A program made the translations under genes and the position numbers. Positions 8,243-16,009 of a DNA stretch of 64,000 nucleotides are shown here, one piece after another (positions within the stretch are counted from its first letter, which is position 1; every line of letters starts with the position of its first letter). The DNA comes from Ruminococcaceae bacterium AB4001 (lineage in GTDB: Bacteria; Bacillota; Clostridia; Saccharofermentanales; Saccharofermentanaceae), in assembly GCA_000621765.1 (NCBI GenBank), contig KK211344.1:8591-72590 (forward strand). The letters run 5' to 3'. Below the pieces are notes generated by a model that worked only from the letters and a program-made list of their open reading frames with translations, was not told the origin of the DNA and searched no databases.

Positions 8243-9238
8243 TTACTTCTCGAACATGGATTTCTCAGGCAGGAGCTCGTCCAAAGCCTTGTTTACCAGA
8301 GTCTTACACTTCTCATAATCTTCGACCGTGGTCGAATCGTTAATGCAGACAAGACGGGTCTTCCCGGGATTCTTTAAAAGTGACGCAACGCCTTCTGTAT
8401 CAGAGCCTCGCATGTAAAGACCGAAATCCCAACGCCTGGGTTCGAACTTTCCTGACATGAGCTGCCAGTGACGGACGAGCCATTCGCTTACGTCATCTCT
8501 TGTCCTGAACTTGTTCTTAGATGTGTTATCGAGAACATCGAATTCCTTCTGCCAGAGTTCCTCAAATGAAGACTTGTTGTATGAGAAAGGAATATGGGGT
8601 TCGAAAAGACCTAAGATGCTGTTGAATCTGCTGAAGATCATGGTCCTCAAGATGAACTTGCCGTACTTGAGCGTATACCACTTCTTCTTGTACTTTTTGA
8701 CGTCGCCTACTGTGAAATAATCGTTGATGATACCTATGTTGTTTGTCTCGACATCGCAGATAACATCCCTGAAAATAGGTGCCGGAGAAAGGACTGCCAT
8801 ATCTTTGGGAAGTCCGTTCTCAAAGAAGTCCTCAGGTGTCGTAGGTCCGATGACGAACATGTCATCGTTGAAGTTTACGAAATGCTCGGAAAGACCGGGG
8901 ATCCTGTGGATATTTACTTCTATAGCGCTTGAATTAAATGTCGGAAGATACTCAGAGGGAATAAACTCATCGTGTCTTACGATGTGAAGCTTCTCACAGT
9001 CGGTATTGAGCCATGCCGGAAGGTGTCCGACTGTAACGAAATGAACCTTGTTTACCCAGGGCATAAACTTCTCGATACCGCGGAAAACATACTGGAGATT
9101 ATCCCAGTCACGATAGTGGGTCGATCTGTTGCTTGAAGTATCGATACCCTTGATTATCTTCTCCCACTCGGCCTTTGAAGCGGTCCACTCGGGATCGTTT
9201 CCGTCAACCCAGGTCAGTACGATATCTATCTTTTCCAT
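8243..9238 (-). CDS. Stealth-family sugar-phosphate transferase
   Basis: Stealth proteins transfer hexose-1-phosphate onto polysaccharide, making phosphodiester-linked capsule. The conserved regions are visible. CR1 is IDIVLTWVDGNDPEW at residues 4-18. CR2 follows as RDWDNLQYVFRGIEKF...PWVNKVHFVTVG. CR3 is NIHRIPGLSEHFVNFNDDMFV. A CR4-like stretch lies near the C-terminus around VRHWQL. The start at 9238 was preferred because the GGGGA site is 7 nt upstream. An ATG two codons earlier sits only 2 nt from it. 331 residues is a normal length. It is the only gene here that suggests phosphodiester bonds in the glycan. Confidence 0.9.
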   Translation of the reverse strand: MEKIDIVLTWVDGNDPEWTASKAEWEKIIKGIDTSSNRSTHYRDWDNLQYVFRGIEKFMPWVNKVHFVTVGHLPAWLNTDCEKLHIVRHDEFIPSEYLPTFNSSAIEVNIHRIPGLSEHFVNFNDDMFVIGPTTPEDFFENGLPKDMAVLSPAPIFRDVICDVETNNIGIINDYFTVGDVKKYKKKWYTLKYGKFILRTMIFSRFNSILGLFEPHIPFSYNKSSFEELWQKEFDVLDNTSKNKFRTRDDVSEWLVRHWQLMSGKFEPRRWDFGLYMRGSDTEGVASLLKNPGKTRLVCINDSTTVEDYEKCKTLVNKALDELLPEKSMFEK

Positions 9239-9240
9239 GC

Positions 9241-10431
9241 TCATTTCCCCGTTACGCTGTTGTATATACCGATCAATTGCCTGTAGTTATCCTCAGGCAT
9301 GTACTTGGATTCATATTCTTTTCTGGCATTGGCTCCCATAAGTCTGCACTTCTCAGGATCATTCCAGAGCGTATTGATGCAGCTTACAAAACCGTCAAGA
9401 CTGCCCAATGCAAACTTGGTGCCGTTATAGCCCTCAGTAACCGCTTCTACTGAGAAACCGAGGTCTGTCGCGATAAGAGCCTTACCCAAAGACATGGTCT
9501 CTATCTCGACCATAGAACAGCCTTCGTACCAGATCGAAGGGAAAACAACAAACTCAGCGCCTTTGACGATCGAGAGGCACTTGTTGTGCTCCGTATAACC
9601 CAGATAGAAGACATTGCTTTTATTCTCTGCCCATGCCGAAAACTCATTTTCGAGAGGACCGCCGCCCATGACTACAAGCGGGATGTCAGAGATCTTATCC
9701 CATGCCTTCATGAGCATCCTTATTCCCTTTTCCTCACCGATACGGCCGTAAAAAACAACGTATCTGTCGGGAAGTCCGTCGACCTTTACGGCTGTTGAAG
9801 AAGCTTCCGCATCGGTAACGAAATTATATTTCTTAACAATCTTTTTCTCATCGAAGCCGATGCCTTTAAGGAGATTGATCTGGTTATCGTTAAGGCAGAT
9901 GTATCTGTCGATCTGCTCGTAGAAAGATCTCTTCTTTCTGTGATATCCGAAAATCTGGGCAACGATGAGGCTCTGCATTTTCGAGCCCTTAAAGCAACCG
10001 TATTTGCACATGCGCATATAATGTCCGTCACCGCATTCGTTGCAGAGCTCGGTGCCTCTTAAAGATGTGGCGCAGGGGCAGACAAACCTCGTGTCATGAA
10101 GTGTTGCGACAACGGGAACGCCGAGTCTTTTCGCCGCATAAAGGACAGAGGGCGAAAGGAGCGGAAAGAATGTGTGGACATGAACTAAGTCCGGCTTCTC
10201 TGCATTGATCAGTTCCTGGACTGCCTTATAGTTCTTCTTTGACCAGAGCATTCCGAATACGGCATTTACCTTGCCTGCTGCTCCGGCATTATCGAATTCA
10301 TCGTTGGAAACGGAATAGCGGACGACGGTATTTCCGTGAGACTCGAGCATAGCCGTCTCAGACTTGAATACCTGATCGTCGCCGCTGGCAGATCCTTTTC
10401 TATGGAAATTGTGAACTGCCAGTATCTTCAT
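9241..10431 (-). CDS. family 4 glycosyltransferase (GT-B)
   Basis: A 396-residue retaining GT-B enzyme. The N-terminal half begins MKILAVHNFHRKGSASGDDQ and contains DLVHVHTFFPLLSP. The C-terminal half has VVFYGRIGEEKGIRMLMKAW and the donor-binding EGCSMVEIETMSLGKALIAT segment (EX7E-like). A Cys-rich stretch (CPCATSLRGTELCNECGDG) in the N-terminal domain is seen in a subset of GT4 enzymes and may bind metal. Its start overlaps the upstream DUF1972 gene by 4 bases. Confidence 0.92.
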   Translation of the reverse strand: MKILAVHNFHRKGSASGDDQVFKSETAMLESHGNTVVRYSVSNDEFDNAGAAGKVNAVFGMLWSKKNYKAVQELINAEKPDLVHVHTFFPLLSPSVLYAAKRLGVPVVATLHDTRFVCPCATSLRGTELCNECGDGHYMRMCKYGCFKGSKMQSLIVAQIFGYHRKKRSFYEQIDRYICLNDNQINLLKGIGFDEKKIVKKYNFVTDAEASSTAVKVDGLPDRYVVFYGRIGEEKGIRMLMKAWDKISDIPLVVMGGGPLENEFSAWAENKSNVFYLGYTEHNKCLSIVKGAEFVVFPSIWYEGCSMVEIETMSLGKALIATDLGFSVEAVTEGYNGTKFALGSLDGFVSCINTLWNDPEKCRLMGANARKEYESKYMPEDNYRQLIGIYNSVTGK

Positions 10432-11672
10432 CCCAGGAACACTCTCTTATATTCGTCGCCGATAAACTTCCAGCTGTATGCGCTTCTGATGCGCTCCTTG
10501 GCTTTTACACCAAGACTTAAGCGCTTATCATTATCCATCTTGTCTGCCTCATTGATGAGACCTGCAAGCTCGCCTTCGCCGCTGCCCCAATAAAGAGCCG
10601 CGTCCTGACCTACTTCCCTGTTAAATCCTACGTCTATGAGGAGATTGAGGTCTGTAGCGCCTAATGCTTCCAAAAGGCTCGGGTTGGTTCCGCCGACGGT
10701 ATGACCATGGAAATTGCCGTATGCATTCTCTCTGATCTTCTTAAGAAGCTCAGGATCGTAAACCGTGCCGACAAACTTGATGCGCTTGTCAGATCTCCAT
10801 CCGAGCTTGCTCTCGAGCTCTTCCAGAAGGCTGTCGTTCTTCGTTGTAATGATGGCGAAATCCTTCGTCGAAGAAGAGCGCATGAACTCCCTGATCATGA
10901 TCTCAAAGCTGTTCTCCGGAACGAATCTTCCGCAGCACATGTAGTAATTATTCTTTTCGAGTCCGTGAGAAGAAAGCCACTCAGTAAACTTCGGATCGTC
11001 ATCGGTAAGTGTACTCTTCTTAAGGTCGGCACCATAAGCGATATATGTGGTGTTCGGGTTATATGCCGAATATTCTTCTTTGATGTACTTCTCGATGTTG
11101 ACCGAATCACAGACGAGGAGGTCGGCGCTCTTTGTCATGAGGCGCTCGGACTCTTTCCAGTATTTGCGTACCGGAGCAGACCACTTAGCTCTCTTCCACT
11201 CATGGCCGTCGGGATTTACGAAGACCTTCGCGCCGAGCTTATGGGCTTTCTTTACGAGTCCGCCGAAAAAAGGTCCGATACGGCATGCGAGAACATAGAT
11301 GATCGCGTCGCTGATGTTTTCTTCTGCGATCTTTTTGAGACACCATTTAAATGCCTTAACATCGTATGCTATTGCCTGGGCCGCACCGATCTTGGGGACC
11401 TTGAGCTTTACGATATCTGCATTGTGATATACAAATGAAGTGACGTTGCCTTCCTGATCCTTTTGGATCCCGCTGACGCCTGCGAGCTTCGTCTCATCCA
11501 TAGCGCCGTCACCGTTTAACTTGGTAACGATGTAATACCTGATCGAATCCTCGTTCTGATGAACTTCCGTAAGCTTATCTAAGAAGGTCTCATATCCGCC
11601 GTACTGACCGATGCACTTTGCACCGATTATGAATACAGCTTTAGAATCTTTCCTGGAATCAGCTGAAGACAT
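10428..11672 (-). CDS. DUF1972-type glycosyltransferase (rhamnosyltransferase-like)
   Basis: The N-terminus KAVFIIGAKCIGQYGGYETFLDKL is the hallmark of the DUF1972/Cps2T family. The family includes beta-1,4-rhamnosyltransferases that act second in capsule repeat assembly. A GT-B C-terminal domain with NYYMCCGRFVPENSFEIMI and NPSLLEALGATD follows. The ATG at 11672 has a GGAG site 7 nt upstream and overlaps the stop of the upstream gene. A GTG one codon earlier is a weaker option. Rhamnose transfer fits the rfb genes in the operon but is inferred. Confidence 0.88.
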   Translation of the reverse strand: MSSADSRKDSKAVFIIGAKCIGQYGGYETFLDKLTEVHQNEDSIRYYIVTKLNGDGAMDETKLAGVSGIQKDQEGNVTSFVYHNADIVKLKVPKIGAAQAIAYDVKAFKWCLKKIAEENISDAIIYVLACRIGPFFGGLVKKAHKLGAKVFVNPDGHEWKRAKWSAPVRKYWKESERLMTKSADLLVCDSVNIEKYIKEEYSAYNPNTTYIAYGADLKKSTLTDDDPKFTEWLSSHGLEKNNYYMCCGRFVPENSFEIMIREFMRSSSTKDFAIITTKNDSLLEELESKLGWRSDKRIKFVGTVYDPELLKKIRENAYGNFHGHTVGGTNPSLLEALGATDLNLLIDVGFNREVGQDAALYWGSGEGELAGLINEADKMDNDKRLSLGVKAKERIRSAYSWKFIGDEYKRVFLG

Positions 11673-13114
11673 CACATCGCTCCTTTACCGGTAAAGAGAA
11701 CGCCTATAGTCTTGAAAATGATCTTGAGGTCAAGAGTAAGGCTCCAGTTAGCAATATATTCTGTATCAAGCTTAACGACTTCTTCGAAATCAGTTATCTC
11801 GCTTCTGCCGGATACCTGCCACATTCCTGTGATACCTGGCTTAACGGCCATTCTGGCGCGGTGATGGAAGTGATACTTCTCATACTCATCGAGCGTAGGA
11901 GGTCTTGTTCCTACTGTGGACATTGTTCCCATGAGAACATTGAAGAACTGGGGGAACTCGTCAAGACTGGTCTTTCTTATGAACTCGCCGATACCTGTCT
12001 TCTTCGTACCGTCAGGCAGGATCTTGTTTCCGATGATCCTGGGGTCGAAATCCATCTTGAACATCATGCCGTCCTTGACACGGTTCTCATCCATGAGTTC
12101 CTTCTTGAGATCTTCAGCATCGGTTCTCATGGAACGGATCTTGTAGATCTTGATATGTCTTCCGTTCTTACCGATTCTCTCCTGCTTGAAAAGAATGGGG
12201 CCGGGTGACTGTGCCTTGATAATGGGGCCTACGATTGCCATGATAAGGAGAGCAGCAATGCTTCCAACGATGCCTGCGATAATATCGAATACTCTCTTGA
12301 TCAGGGTCTGAACTGGTGTCGCATAGTTGATGGCTGTCGTAAGTACCGTAGTTCCGCCGATCTTCTCGGAGAATCTCTTGACTCCAGAACGTGTCATGTA
12401 AGGAACGTGATAATGTGTAGGAACTGCCATGACTGCGCAGGCATCCATGAGCTTAACGACCTTCTTATCATTGATCGGAGCATCGATATAGACTGAATCG
12501 ATCCACTCCTCTGCAATGTACTTGGCAGCATTTCTCATCTCGGCAACGACCGGGATACCGTGAATGCTCTTATGGTTTGTTGTCTCGAGAAGAACTATGC
12601 CTACGATGGAATAGCCGGCCTGCTTATCGCTTAAGAGACGTGAAAGGATCAGTTCAGCATTTGCTTCAGAAACTACAACGAGCATGTTGTTGCGCTCTCT
12701 TCTGAAGCTTGTATGTCGGAGAATCCACTTCCAGAGAATCCTCACACAGTATCCGATAAGCAGATATAAAACGAACGTAATACCGAGAATGGTTCTCGAA
12801 TATACCTCACCCAACTGGGATGAGAAGAAATAGATCAGAACGACAGCGAGAACATAAACACTGTGCTTCGAATGCTCAAATATCTCTCTTAAGTATCCCC
12901 TCTTAATGACATCGTGAAGAGAGTTATTGACTACAATGACAAGAACGTCTGCGATAAAGAGCAGCATGCCAAGAGTCCTGTACTCGTGCATTGAATATAC
13001 CCAATCACGCAGACGGATATAGAACGCAAGCATATAACAAAGCTGAAGCACAATTATATCAAGCACCATGAAGTCGATGTGCTTTGACCATCCCTGTGCA
13101 TTTCTTTTATACAC
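11672..13114 (-). CDS. polyprenyl glycosylphosphotransferase (large initiating sugar transferase)
   Basis: Membrane enzyme of the WbaP/WcaJ type that loads the first sugar-phosphate on undecaprenyl phosphate. About five N-terminal membrane segments precede a CoA-binding-like cytoplasmic domain (about 140-265). A re-entrant helix follows (VFDIIAGIVGSIAALLIMA), then the catalytic domain with GPILFKQERIGKNG, KTSLDEFPQFFNVL (DE dyad) and KPGITGMWQVSGRS. The start was set at GTG 13114 (MYKRNAQGW), a common family beginning with GGGGG 9 nt upstream. A TTG seven codons earlier (13135) has no good ribosome site. This is the second initiating transferase in the locus. Confidence 0.92.
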   Translation of the reverse strand: MYKRNAQGWSKHIDFMVLDIIVLQLCYMLAFYIRLRDWVYSMHEYRTLGMLLFIADVLVIVVNNSLHDVIKRGYLREIFEHSKHSVYVLAVVLIYFFSSQLGEVYSRTILGITFVLYLLIGYCVRILWKWILRHTSFRRERNNMLVVVSEANAELILSRLLSDKQAGYSIVGIVLLETTNHKSIHGIPVVAEMRNAAKYIAEEWIDSVYIDAPINDKKVVKLMDACAVMAVPTHYHVPYMTRSGVKRFSEKIGGTTVLTTAINYATPVQTLIKRVFDIIAGIVGSIAALLIMAIVGPIIKAQSPGPILFKQERIGKNGRHIKIYKIRSMRTDAEDLKKELMDENRVKDGMMFKMDFDPRIIGNKILPDGTKKTGIGEFIRKTSLDEFPQFFNVLMGTMSTVGTRPPTLDEYEKYHFHHRARMAVKPGITGMWQVSGRSEITDFEEVVKLDTEYIANWSLTLDLKIIFKTIGVLFTGKGAM

Positions 13115-13146
13115 TTCTAACAGCCCCCGTAACAAGTAATTGCTTC

Positions 13147-13210
13147 TTGTGATAAGATCTGTAAAGTTCAGGCACTATATGCCCAAACACAGTAATTCAC
13201 TTTATCACAA
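13147..13210. repeat. 9-bp inverted repeat in the leader of the second EPS segment
   Basis: TTGTGATAA at 13147-13155 and TTATCACAA at 13202-13210 are inverted, 46 bases apart, upstream of the large sugar transferase. They could be operator half-sites or pair in the leader RNA. Between 13211 and 13290 the sequence is very A+T-rich and probably holds a promoter, but no convincing -35/-10 pair was identified. Confidence 0.35.
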
Positions 13211-13288
13211 ACAACATTTTACCATTAAATTAAAAAATATTATAAATAATTAAAGCAGTGACGGACCGAAGTGTTTTGTTAAAAGTGT

Positions 13289-13319
13289 AAAGAGCAGGCA
13301 CTCTTGCCTGCTCTTTTTG
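13289..13319. terminator. intrinsic terminator, possibly bidirectional
   Basis: A 9-bp perfect stem AGAGCAGGC/GCCTGCTCT with a 6-nt loop lies 30 bases past the stop of the diguanylate cyclase gene. The minus-strand tail is TTTACACTTTT and the plus-strand tail TTTTTGTTTT. It separates the upstream EPS genes from the 12-gene segment that follows. Confidence 0.8.
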
Positions 13320-13349
13320 TTTTCGTGATGTGGTAATTTTGTCCTGATA

Positions 13350-15182
13350 TCAGCGGTTCTTCTTTTTGGCCTTCTTCTCGAGATACATGGCCTTATCGGC
13401 TTTGTTCATGCAGTCAATGAGTTCTGCCCAGCTTGTAAGCTCACATGTACCGATACTTGCACCAAGTTCATACGGATACTTGCCGCCCTTGTTGGCTTCC
13501 TTGATATTGTTTCTGACACTCCTGATGAACTGACCGACACGGCCGACATCGGACTGGATAAGGACTGCCGAGAACTCGTCGCCGCCCATCCTGGCAACGA
13601 ACTCATTAGACTTCAATGCGTTATAGATGCATTTCGAGATCTCCTTGATGGCATCATCTCCGGCATTGTGACCGAAATTATCGTTGATGTATTTCAGTCC
13701 GTCCATGTCGATAGATACGACAACAAGATCGTAAAGCTTGTTCTTGTCTTTGTCGAAAAGATCGGTGATCTTCTGCTCGAAGCCTCTCCTGTTGAGAAGG
13801 CCGGTAAGTGAATCTTTGGTATAGAGGCTGATGATGTCTGCAATACCGAAATACTTCTGGTAAAGCTCGAGCCTGTTAGCTACCTGGCCTGCCTGCATGA
13901 AGATGTATTCGATCTTCTCGTTGATGAAACCGTTTTCTTTCGTATCTACATACAAAACAGCATAACCGTAAGATTCATTCCGGTAAGCGATCGGAACGTA
14001 AATGAGCATTTTGTTCTCAGATTCTTCAAATCCGTCAGGAAGGAGCTTATCGCCGGGGAATGTAACGGCATCCGTATTGATCTCGCCTTTATCAATGAAA
14101 TAACCTGAAAGCCGTCTGTCATTCTCCATATACCTGACAAGGAAACAGTCTTTTACGCTGGGAATTTCCTTTAAGTTCTCAAGTGTGATCTTGATCAAAG
14201 CATCTGCCGTCAGCGCACTGTCATATAATGCGCTTATGACGACATATTCTCTCATCGCATCAATGGAATTTGACTTGGAGAGCTTAAGTTCTCTCAAAGC
14301 CTTAAAGACATCACGTCCGTCATCATTATCACCGGTACTTTCACGAGCGATAATATTGCCGGAAACAGCAACGTAATAATCAGCGCTTTCCTTTTTCAAA
14401 AGCTTCTCAAGAACTTCCATAGCCGCATTGACAAGGAGTTTCTCAGATATCTCGATGGTCGTAAGAGAAGGAATATGGTCACCTGCTTCGGTGATGTTAT
14501 CGATACCGCTTATCATGCAGTCGCCGGGGATATTGAACCCTCTCTGTATCAACTCATCGATAAGAGTAACAGCCATATAATCGTTGGAACAGATAATGGC
14601 TTCAGGCAGTGTACCGTCTTCCTTGGTAAAGAAATCAGCAGTCTGAGGTCCCTGGGTGATCCAGTAATTTCCGTGGAATATCATGTCTTCGGAAACTTCA
14701 TAACCCTTTTCGCGCATGGCATCTTCAAATCCCGCGCGTCTTTCAAACGAGTCGACGAGATCATCTCTTCCGGTTACGAAACCGATATCACTGGTCTTGC
14801 ACTTGGAGATGACATATTTTGCCATGTCATACATGATCTTTCTGTTATCAGGAACAACATTATAAAAACCGTTGATCTCAGATCTTATACAGACGATCGG
14901 CGGTGTTTCCGTATCATTTAACAGATCTTCAAGAAGACCTTTACCCATGCCGCCCTGGTCAATAGTATCGTAACAAAGGATTACGCCATCGTACTCATGA
15001 ACATTGGGAACGTTAAGGATACTCTTGTAACCCATTACATTGTTGGGGTTATTGCTGGGAACAGAACATGTGCCGAAAACATCAACATTATACCCGGCCT
15101 TTTGAGCATACTGATCAATGGCCCTTATTATGGACGCTGAGTAGTCTCTATACATGTCACCGATAAATACACAAATCTTCAT
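13350..15182 (-). CDS. LacI-type sugar-binding domain / diguanylate cyclase
   Basis: A 610-residue soluble protein with no signal peptide or membrane helix. Residues 1 to about 280 form a periplasmic-binding-protein-like (LacI/PBP1) domain without a DNA-binding helix-turn-helix: MKICVFIGDMYRDYS, ICSNDYMAVTLIDELIQRG, SGIDNITEAGDHIPSLTTIEI. A GAF-like middle region follows (about 300-430). A canonical GGDEF domain has the motif at 533-537 and DSLTGLLNRRGFE at its start. The inhibitory I-site RxxD is replaced by KxxE. It should make c-di-GMP in response to a cytoplasmic ligand, plausibly a sugar. Lying within the EPS locus, it may tune synthesis. No Shine-Dalgarno precedes the ATG. Confidence 0.9.
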   Translation of the reverse strand: MKICVFIGDMYRDYSASIIRAIDQYAQKAGYNVDVFGTCSVPSNNPNNVMGYKSILNVPNVHEYDGVILCYDTIDQGGMGKGLLEDLLNDTETPPIVCIRSEINGFYNVVPDNRKIMYDMAKYVISKCKTSDIGFVTGRDDLVDSFERRAGFEDAMREKGYEVSEDMIFHGNYWITQGPQTADFFTKEDGTLPEAIICSNDYMAVTLIDELIQRGFNIPGDCMISGIDNITEAGDHIPSLTTIEISEKLLVNAAMEVLEKLLKKESADYYVAVSGNIIARESTGDNDDGRDVFKALRELKLSKSNSIDAMREYVVISALYDSALTADALIKITLENLKEIPSVKDCFLVRYMENDRRLSGYFIDKGEINTDAVTFPGDKLLPDGFEESENKMLIYVPIAYRNESYGYAVLYVDTKENGFINEKIEYIFMQAGQVANRLELYQKYFGIADIISLYTKDSLTGLLNRRGFEQKITDLFDKDKNKLYDLVVVSIDMDGLKYINDNFGHNAGDDAIKEISKCIYNALKSNEFVARMGGDEFSAVLIQSDVGRVGQFIRSVRNNIKEANKGGKYPYELGASIGTCELTSWAELIDCMNKADKAMYLEKKAKKKNR

Positions 15183-15188
15183 AGAGAT

Positions 15189-15216
15189 ATTTTACTTCTA
15201 TATTCGCGATGAGCAA
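15189..15216 (-). promoter_or_regulatory. promoter of the diguanylate cyclase gene
   Basis: -35 TTGCTC and -10 TAAAAT on the minus strand, spacer 16. The predicted start point falls on or next to the ATG at 15182, which would give a leaderless transcript. Confidence 0.5.
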
Positions 15217-15274
15217 AGCGGCATTGACCGATATTAAACGAAAATTCACACCATGAAAACAACGGCTTAATATC

Positions 15275-15991
15275 TTAGAAAATTGCCCCGACGGTCTTAA
15301 AGAGAACACCTATATCTTTGAAAAAACCAAACTCTTTTACGGAGCGGAGATTGTACTTCATCTTCTCAGGAAGTATCTCATTTACATAGACTTCATCGGC
15401 ATCTTCGGCTTTTTCCAAAAGTTCTGCTTCGTCCTTATATTCGATGCTCGCTATGGAAGTGATCCCTGCGGGCATGAGAAGAGTAGCTTTCATCTCGTCG
15501 GTATATCTGTCGACATATTTCATGACCTCAGGCCTGGTGCCGACAAAACTCATGTTACCTGATAAAACATCAAACAGCTGCGGGAATTCATCGAGTCTGT
15601 GGTTCCTCAATTTAGAGCCGGCTTTCGTAATCCTGACATCGCTGTCGACAGTTACGCTCGTACCGAGCTTCTCGGCATTATTCACCATCGTCCTGAACTT
15701 ATGGATCCTGAACTTAACGCCGTAAGCTGCAGCTCTCTCCTGCCTGAAAAAAACCGGTCCCTTTGAATCGCACTTGATGATTATAGCGATAACGATCATG
15801 GGAATGCCAAGGATCAGGATCAACAGGAGCGAAAAGAATACATCGAAAACACGCTTAAAGAAAAGCCCTGCCTTGTGCCTGCAAAGCTCATCGTAATATG
15901 GCTTTACGGCATCTGTCCTCATATCTGCGGGGAGCTCATCCCACTTCGGAAGAATGTACCATCTCTTCGGATTTAACGGCTTATCCTGCAT
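15275..15991 (-). CDS. small initiating sugar transferase (PglC-like)
   Basis: Monotopic phosphoglycosyl transferase of 238 residues. A short N-terminal extension precedes one membrane helix (FFKRVFDVFFSLLLILILG, about 45-63). The catalytic domain follows, with GPVFFRQERAAAYG, HKFRTM, the acidic dyad in RLDEFPQLFDVL, and FVGTRPEV. It would attach the first sugar-phosphate to undecaprenyl phosphate. It follows capD by 18 bases, so CapD may supply its UDP-sugar, as PglF does for PglC. A second, larger transferase of the same superfamily is encoded at 11672-13114. Confidence 0.92.
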   Translation of the reverse strand: MQDKPLNPKRWYILPKWDELPADMRTDAVKPYYDELCRHKAGLFFKRVFDVFFSLLLILILGIPMIVIAIIIKCDSKGPVFFRQERAAAYGVKFRIHKFRTMVNNAEKLGTSVTVDSDVRITKAGSKLRNHRLDEFPQLFDVLSGNMSFVGTRPEVMKYVDRYTDEMKATLLMPAGITSIASIEYKDEAELLEKAEDADEVYVNEILPEKMKYNLRSVKEFGFFKDIGVLFKTVGAIF

Positions 15992-16009
15992 CTTGAAAAC
16001 CTTAGACTA

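Noticed and set aside
10701-11438. 245-codon ORF on the plus strand
   Set aside because: It is antisense to the DUF1972 glycosyltransferase gene, has no homology or ribosome site, and reflects third-position bias of the real gene.
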